From NCBI GenBank assembly GCA_947479995.1, contig CANKBT010000097.1, forward strand, positions 1 through 9,889: a DNA stretch of 9,889 bases, given 5' to 3'. The notes beneath the pieces are model-generated. The model was given only the letters and a program-made list of their open reading frames with translations. It was not told the DNA's origin and searched no databases. Source of the stretch: Frankiaceae bacterium (GTDB lineage: Bacteria > Actinomycetota > Actinomycetes > Mycobacteriales > SCTD01). Positions 6,634 to 9,889 of the stretch are shown here, in pieces; position 1 is the stretch's first letter, and every line of letters begins with the position of its first letter. The translations under genes were made by a program, and so were the position numbers.

Positions 6634-6721
6634 GTGTGGTGGCCTCTCGTCAGGGGGTCCGGGTCGGTGGTCCGGCGTCCGAGGGCATCATGCCGTGCCG
6701 CCGGCGGGCCGGGGGAGCAGG
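6634..6721. promoter_or_regulatory. Divergent intergenic region between gltA and pdxH
   Basis: These 88 bases must hold the start signals for both gltA (leftward) and pdxH (rightward). I see no convincing TTGACA/TAnnnT pair on either strand. A perfect 11-bp palindrome, GGCAT-C-ATGCC, lies near the middle at 6684-6694. It could be an operator, or supply a poor -10 (CATGAT on minus, CATCAT on plus). GGTCCGG occurs twice, at 6656-6662 and 6669-6675. Both genes have visible ribosome binding sites, so their mRNAs probably have leaders. Confidence 0.5.
6643..6648 (-). promoter_or_regulatory. Ribosome binding site of gltA
   Basis: On the minus strand GAGAGG lies 9 bases before the ATG of citrate synthase and matches the Shine-Dalgarno consensus. 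It fixes the start codon, and it contrasts with serC and the ABC ATPase, which lack such a site. Confidence 0.7.
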
Positions 6722-7354
6722 ATGGTCCCGGTGGACCTGTCCGACCTGCGCCGCGACTACACCTCCGGCGGCCTGTCCGAGCGCGACCTCGCCCCGACCT
6801 GGCTCGCCCAGCTCGAGCGCTGGCTCGCCGAGGCGGCCCCGCTGACCGAGCCGAACGCCGTCGTGCTGGCGACCGCGTCGCCCGAGGGCGTGCCGAGCGC
6901 GCGCACCGTCCTGCTCAAGCAGGTCGACGCGCGCGGGCTCGTGGTGTTCACCAACCTCACCTCGCGCAAGGGACGCGAGGCGACCGCCAACCCGCACGCC
7001 TCGCTCGTGCTGCCGTGGGTGGAGCTGGAGCGGCAGGTGGTCGTCGTCGGCCGCGTCGAGCTCGTCGCGCGCGAGGAGGTCGACGCCTACTTCCGCTCCC
7101 GCCCGCGCGGCTCGCAGCTGGGCGCCTGGGTGTCGCACCAGTCGACGCCGATCGCGTCGCGCGAGGTGCTGGAGGAGCGGCGGGCGGCGCTCGAGGAGCG
7201 CTTCGCCGGCGGCGAGGTGCCGGTGCCGCCGTTCTGGGGCGGCCTGCGCGTCGTGCCCGACACCGTCGAGTTCTGGCAGGGCCGCACGTCGCGCCTGCAC
7301 GACCGCCTGCGCTACCGCGTCGCGGACGGGGTCGTGGAGCGGCTGAGCCCGTGA
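6722..7354 (+). CDS. pdxH: Pyridoxamine/pyridoxine 5'-phosphate oxidase
   Basis: This 210-residue FMN enzyme oxidises pyridoxamine or pyridoxine phosphate with O2 to pyridoxal 5'-phosphate, the last or salvage step of vitamin B6 metabolism. The N-terminal helix begins DLRRDYTSGGLSE. RTVLLK (61-66), FTNLTSRKG (76-84) and Q105 form the FMN site. Y123, R127 and S131 in YFRSRPRGSQLGAWVSHQS are the usual PLP-phosphate contacts. The C-terminal signature PPFWGGLRVVPDTVEFWQGRTSRLHDRLRY (169-198) ends close to the stop, as expected. Length is normal. The start is ATG with a GGGGGAG run ending 5 bases upstream. A GTG three codons later (6731), preceded by AGGA at 8 bases, is an alternative that would remove only MVP. 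The stop overlaps the GTG of the MFS gene by 4 bases, so the two are co-translated. It makes the cofactor that serC in this window needs. Confidence 0.95.
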   Translation: MVPVDLSDLRRDYTSGGLSERDLAPTWLAQLERWLAEAAPLTEPNAVVLATASPEGVPSARTVLLKQVDARGLVVFTNLTSRKGREATANPHASLVLPWVELERQVVVVGRVELVAREEVDAYFRSRPRGSQLGAWVSHQSTPIASREVLEERRAALEERFAGGEVPVPPFWGGLRVVPDTVEFWQGRTSRLHDRLRYRVADGVVERLSP

Positions 7355-8628
7355 GGCTGGCGCTCGACCTCACGCCGCTGCGGGTCTCGCCGCCGTACCG
7401 CCGGCTCATCGCCGGCGACACCGTCTCGGTCCTCGGCACGCAGGTCACCACCGTCGCCGTGCCGCTGCAGGTCTACGCGCAGACCGGCTCGGCCGCCGCC
7501 GTCGGGCTCGTCGGGCTGGCCGGCCTGCTGCCGCTCGTGCTGTTCGGCCTGTACGGCGGCGCGATCGCCGACGCCGTCGACCGCCGCCGCCTCGTGCTGC
7601 TCACCACCGTGGTGTCGGCCGTGCTCGCCGTGGTGCTGCTCGTGCAGGCCGCGCTCGACCTGCGCCAGGTGTGGCTGCTCTACGCCGTCGTCGCCGCGCA
7701 GTCGGCGGTCTTCGCGGTGCAGAGCCCGGCGCGCGGAGCGTTCATCCCCCGGCTGCTGCCCCCGGAGCTGCTGCCGGCCGCCAACGCGCTGCGCATGGCG
7801 GAGTTCAACGTCGGCGTCTCGGTCGGCCCGCTGCTGGCCGGCGTGCTCGTCGCGACCGCCGGCTACGAGTGGGCGTACGCCTTCGACGCCGTCACCTTCG
7901 TCGCCGCGCTGTGGGCGGTGCGCGGGCTGCCGCCGATGCCGCCCGAGGGCGGCGGACGGCGCGCCAGCACCGCCAGCGTGCTCGAGGGGCTGCGCTTCCT
8001 GCAGACGCAGCCGGTGCTGCTGACGACGTTCGTGCTCGACCTCATCGCCATGGTCTTCGCGATGCCGCGCGCGCTGTTCCCCGCGATGGCCGACACCGTC
8101 TTCGGCGGCGACGAGTCGACCGCCGGCCTGCTCTACTCCGCGCTCGCCGTCGGCGGCCTCGCGGGCGCCCTGCTGTCGGGGTGGGTCTCGCGCGTGCACC
8201 GGCACGGGCTCGCGGTCGTCTGGGCGATCGTCGCCTGGGGCGTCGCGATCGTGGTGTTCGGGCTGACGACGTGGCTGCCGCTCGCGCTCGTCGCCCTGGC
8301 CGCCGCCGGGGCCGCCGACGGGGTGTCGGCCATCTTCCGCACGGCGATCCTGCAGACCGCCGCGCCCGACGAGATGCGCGGGCGCATGGGCGGCGTGTTC
8401 ATCGTCGTGGTCGCAGGCGGCCCGCGCCTCGCCGACGGCCGCGCCGGCGGGCAGGCCGCGCTCATGGGCACCGAGGCCGCGGTCGTCACCGGCGGCGTCG
8501 CGGTCGTGGTGCTCACCGCCGCCGTGGCGGCGCGGCTGCCGGCCTTCCGGGCGTACGACGTGCGCGCGCCGCTCGCCCCCGCCGTGGCCCTGCCCGACGA
8601 GCACGAGGAGGCGACGGGCCCGCGCTGA
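7351..8628 (+). CDS. MFS exporter of the EntS-like MFS_3 family
   Basis: This 425-residue inner-membrane transporter has about 12 predicted helices. It begins RLALDLTPLRVSPPYRRLIAGDTVSVLGTQVTTVAVPLQVY, the standard opening of actinobacterial MFS_3 proteins related to the enterobactin exporter EntS. The MFS motif A appears as GGAIADAVDRRR (69-80). The central loop (about 190-215) is hydrophilic, and the C-terminal half repeats the six-helix pattern. VVVAGGPRLADGRAG (352-366) is also typical of this family. The C-terminal tail after about 400 is soluble and acidic. The substrate cannot be told; siderophores, macrolides and other drugs are all known for relatives. The GTG start overlaps the pdxH stop (GTGA), with a GGAG 11 bases upstream inside pdxH. 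The same frame stays open for about a thousand codons upstream, but only this part looks like protein. Confidence 0.92.
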   Translation: MRLALDLTPLRVSPPYRRLIAGDTVSVLGTQVTTVAVPLQVYAQTGSAAAVGLVGLAGLLPLVLFGLYGGAIADAVDRRRLVLLTTVVSAVLAVVLLVQAALDLRQVWLLYAVVAAQSAVFAVQSPARGAFIPRLLPPELLPAANALRMAEFNVGVSVGPLLAGVLVATAGYEWAYAFDAVTFVAALWAVRGLPPMPPEGGGRRASTASVLEGLRFLQTQPVLLTTFVLDLIAMVFAMPRALFPAMADTVFGGDESTAGLLYSALAVGGLAGALLSGWVSRVHRHGLAVVWAIVAWGVAIVVFGLTTWLPLALVALAAAGAADGVSAIFRTAILQTAAPDEMRGRMGGVFIVVVAGGPRLADGRAGGQAALMGTEAAVVTGGVAVVVLTAAVAARLPAFRAYDVRAPLAPAVALPDEHEEATGPR

Positions 8629-8642
8629 CCAGGGGTCAGCGC
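8622..8642. terminator. Hairpin containing both convergent stop codons
   Basis: This is a perfect 9-bp inverted repeat with arms GCGCTGACC (8622-8630) and GGTCAGCGC (8634-8642) around the loop AGG. The MFS stop TGA (8626-8628) lies in the left arm and the methyltransferase stop (8636-8638, TGA on minus) in the right arm. The genes converge with 7 bases between stops, so one hairpin could end transcription from both sides. Neither side has a U-tract. Confidence 0.5.
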
Positions 8643-9421
8643 AGGACCAGCAGCGCCGTCGCGCCGTCGTCGTCGTCGGCCCGCCCGGCGCGCCAGCCGG
8701 CGCGCCGCGCGTGCGCGGCGGCGGCCGACCACTGCCGAGGGCTGAGCTCGACGAGCACCCGGCCGCCGGGTGCGAGCCACGGCCGGGCGGCGCCGACGAG
8801 CGCCCGCACCACGTCCAACCCGTCCGCGCCGCCGAACAGCGCCCGGTCGGGCTCGTGGTCGCGCGCCTCGTGCGTGAGCAGGTGCGCCGCCGACAGCGGC
8901 ACGTACGGCGGCACGGCGGCCAGCACGTCGACGCGCCCGCGGAGCCCGGGCGGCAGCGCGCCGAGCAGGTCGCCCGCGTGCACGCCGGCGCCGGGCGGCA
9001 GGTTGCGCCGGGCGTGCGCCAGCGGCACCGGGTCGACGTCGGCGGCGTGCACCTCGGCGTGCGGCGCCGCACGGGCGGCCAGGGCGGCGACGGGCGCCAC
9101 CCCGGCGCAGGCCTCGACGAGCACCGGCGCCGCCGACGGCCGCAGCGCCGCGACGGCGGTGCGCGCCAGCAGCAGGGTGCGCTGCCGCGGCACGAAGCAG
9201 CCCGGGCCGACCGACAGTGCCGCGCCGCCGAGCCGCACCGCGCCGACGACGTGCTCGAGCGGCTCGCCGGCGACCCGGCGCCGGGTGCGCAGCTCGAGGT
9301 CCGCCGGGCCGGTGCACGCCGCGACCAGCGCGTCGGCCTCCTCCTCGGCGAAGACGCAGCCGGCGGCCCGCAGCCGGGCGGTGGTGCGCGCGAGCGCCGG
9401 CTCCGCCGCGGGTGCGGTCAC
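8636..9421 (-). CDS. PrmC-related protein methyltransferase, divergent
   Basis: This 261-residue protein resembles PrmC/HemK, the SAM-dependent enzyme that methylates the GGQ glutamine of release factors. RRVAGEPLEHVVGAVRLGGAALSVGPGCFVPRQRT (48-82) is very typical of the family's linker between the N-terminal helical domain and the Rossmann domain. The SAM-binding motif I region reads VLVEACAGVAPVAALAA (100-116), and ADVDP (127-131) is the second acidic motif. The catalytic NPPY is replaced by VPPY (170-173, AAVPPYVPL). It fits an actinobacterial PrmC-related group of unknown substrate (TIGR03704, as I recall) that occurs alongside true PrmC. Motif I lacks its second glycine, so activity is in doubt. 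The GTG start overlaps the stop of the upstream 151-residue gene as GTGA and has no clear ribosome binding site. It converges with the MFS gene. Confidence 0.82.
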   Translation of the reverse strand: MTAPAAEPALARTTARLRAAGCVFAEEEADALVAACTGPADLELRTRRRVAGEPLEHVVGAVRLGGAALSVGPGCFVPRQRTLLLARTAVAALRPSAAPVLVEACAGVAPVAALAARAAPHAEVHAADVDPVPLAHARRNLPPGAGVHAGDLLGALPPGLRGRVDVLAAVPPYVPLSAAHLLTHEARDHEPDRALFGGADGLDVVRALVGAARPWLAPGGRVLVELSPRQWSAAAAHARRAGWRAGRADDDDGATALLVLR

Positions 9422-9873
9422 GCGCGCCCGTACGCGACGTGCAGCAGCCCGTCGTCGGCCGACGTGAGCCGCCCGCCCGCGGCGGCGGCCGCGTCGACGG
9501 CGGCGGCCAGCCGGTCGTAGGCCGCGGCCGCCTCCGGCAGCGACGCGGCGCGGTCGGCGGCGTGCGAGAAGGCGAGCACCTCGGCCGTGCGCTGCAGCAC
9601 GCCGTCCTGCAGCGCGTGCACGCGAAGCGCGCTGCCCTCGGCGACGAGGTCGGCCGCCGGGCCGACCCGCGCGTGCGCGACGGCCCAGCGCCGGTCGTCG
9701 TCGGGGTCGACGGTGCGCTGCGCGACCGCGGCCTCGAGCACGCCGCCCCGCGGCGGCGGGCCGGCGACGTGGACCAGACGGCCGGCACGGACGGCCAGGA
9801 CCGGTGTGCCCGCCGCCGCCGGCCCGTCCAGGGCGAGCACGGCGTCGTCCGGCTGCGGCGGCTCGTCGACCAC
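9418..9873 (-). CDS. Hypothetical protein, possibly partial at the window edge
   Basis: I do not recognise this 151-residue protein. The first 45 residues are predicted to be strand-rich (AVLALDG, TPVLAVRAGRLVHVAG). The middle (about 50-110) is mixed, with WAVAHARVGPAADLVAEGSALRVHALQDGVLQRTAEVLAFSH. An alanine-rich helix follows at about 113-133, then a short GGRLTSADDGLLHVAYGR ending. There is no signal peptide, membrane helix, cysteine cluster or GGQ motif. It reads as protein rather than as a shadow frame because hydrophobic and charged residues alternate sensibly and its stop overlaps the methyltransferase start by 4 bases. The GTG at 9871-9873 is a possible start, but the frame stays open to the end of the window, so the true start may lie outside. 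The 4-base overlap suggests it is translated together with the methyltransferase and acts in the same process. Confidence 0.6.
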   Translation of the reverse strand: MVDEPPQPDDAVLALDGPAAAGTPVLAVRAGRLVHVAGPPPRGGVLEAAVAQRTVDPDDDRRWAVAHARVGPAADLVAEGSALRVHALQDGVLQRTAEVLAFSHAADRAASLPEAAAAYDRLAAAVDAAAAAGGRLTSADDGLLHVAYGRA

Positions 9874-9889
9874 GCGCAGCCGCGGCGGG

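Noticed and set aside
6656..6675. GGTCCGG repeated twice, 13 bases apart, considered as an operator.
   Set aside because: Seven-base GC-only repeats are frequent by chance here, and the spacing does not align with a recognisable promoter.
4330..7350. A plus-strand frame open for about 1,007 codons, in frame with and running into the MFS gene.
   Set aside because: The translation is Arg/Ala/His/Gly-rich low-complexity sequence, antisense to the kinase, citrate synthase and part of pdxH in another frame. In a very GC-rich genome stop codons are rare in such frames. The MFS-like protein begins only at 7351.
290..7354. The presence of serC and pdxH together as evidence for a DXP-type de novo vitamin B6 pathway.
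   Set aside because: Actinobacteria normally make PLP with PdxS/PdxT, and no pdxA, pdxB or pdxJ is in the window. SerC is fully explained by serine synthesis, and PdxH by salvage.
7312..9788. Long minus-strand frames antisense to the MFS gene and out of frame with the methyltransferase.
   Set aside because: Both are highly biased in composition and overlap well-supported genes. The real minus-strand genes here are at 8636-9421 and 9418-9873.

Overview
The window is very GC-rich (roughly three quarters G+C by eye). Most of its genes start with GTG, stop codons are nearly all TGA, and genes overlap by 4 bases at ATGA or GTGA junctions. These traits, with a Mycobacterium-type SerC, a short second citrate synthase and a PrmC-related methyltransferase, point to the chromosome of a high-GC actinobacterium. 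I cannot name the genus. I see no tRNA, rRNA, insertion sequence, prophage, CRISPR array or origin, and no gene-free stretch longer than about 90 bases.

Layout. From base 6633 leftward to base 21 every gene lies on the minus strand, in transcription order: citrate synthase (gltA/citA type); a DesK/NarL-type sensor kinase and response regulator overlapping by 4 bases; after a 35-base gap, an ATPase and permease of a NatA/NatB-like ABC-2 exporter, also overlapping by 4 bases; then phosphoserine aminotransferase serC; and last a small two-helix membrane protein. An 88-base divergent intergenic region (6634-6721) separates this block from plus-strand pdxH and an MFS exporter, which overlap by 4 bases. 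The MFS gene converges on a minus-strand pair at the right end: an unrecognised 151-residue protein, possibly cut by the window edge, that overlaps a PrmC-related methyltransferase by 4 bases.

How the genes may work together. The kinase/regulator and ABC exporter form the familiar arrangement in which an envelope sensor controls a neighbouring exporter, although the ABC pair appears to have its own promoter. citA, pdxH and serC are core metabolism: TCA entry, pyridoxal-phosphate supply and serine synthesis (SerC uses PLP). The sensor/exporter cassette sits between citA and serC and may be an accessory insertion in an otherwise core neighbourhood.

Signals outside genes. Two TAnnnT -10 boxes sit 6-7 bases before GTG starts (serC and the ABC ATPase) and suggest leaderless mRNAs. 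A perfect 12-bp hairpin lies between the permease and serC, where the serC -35 would be. A 9-bp hairpin at the MFS/methyltransferase junction contains both stop codons. An 11-bp tandem duplication at the kinase start creates a four-codon upstream ORF whose stop overlaps the kinase start. I found no clearly new system. The points most worth checking are the degenerate methyltransferase with its unknown partner, the very acidic extracytoplasmic region of the exporter, and these compact junction signals.
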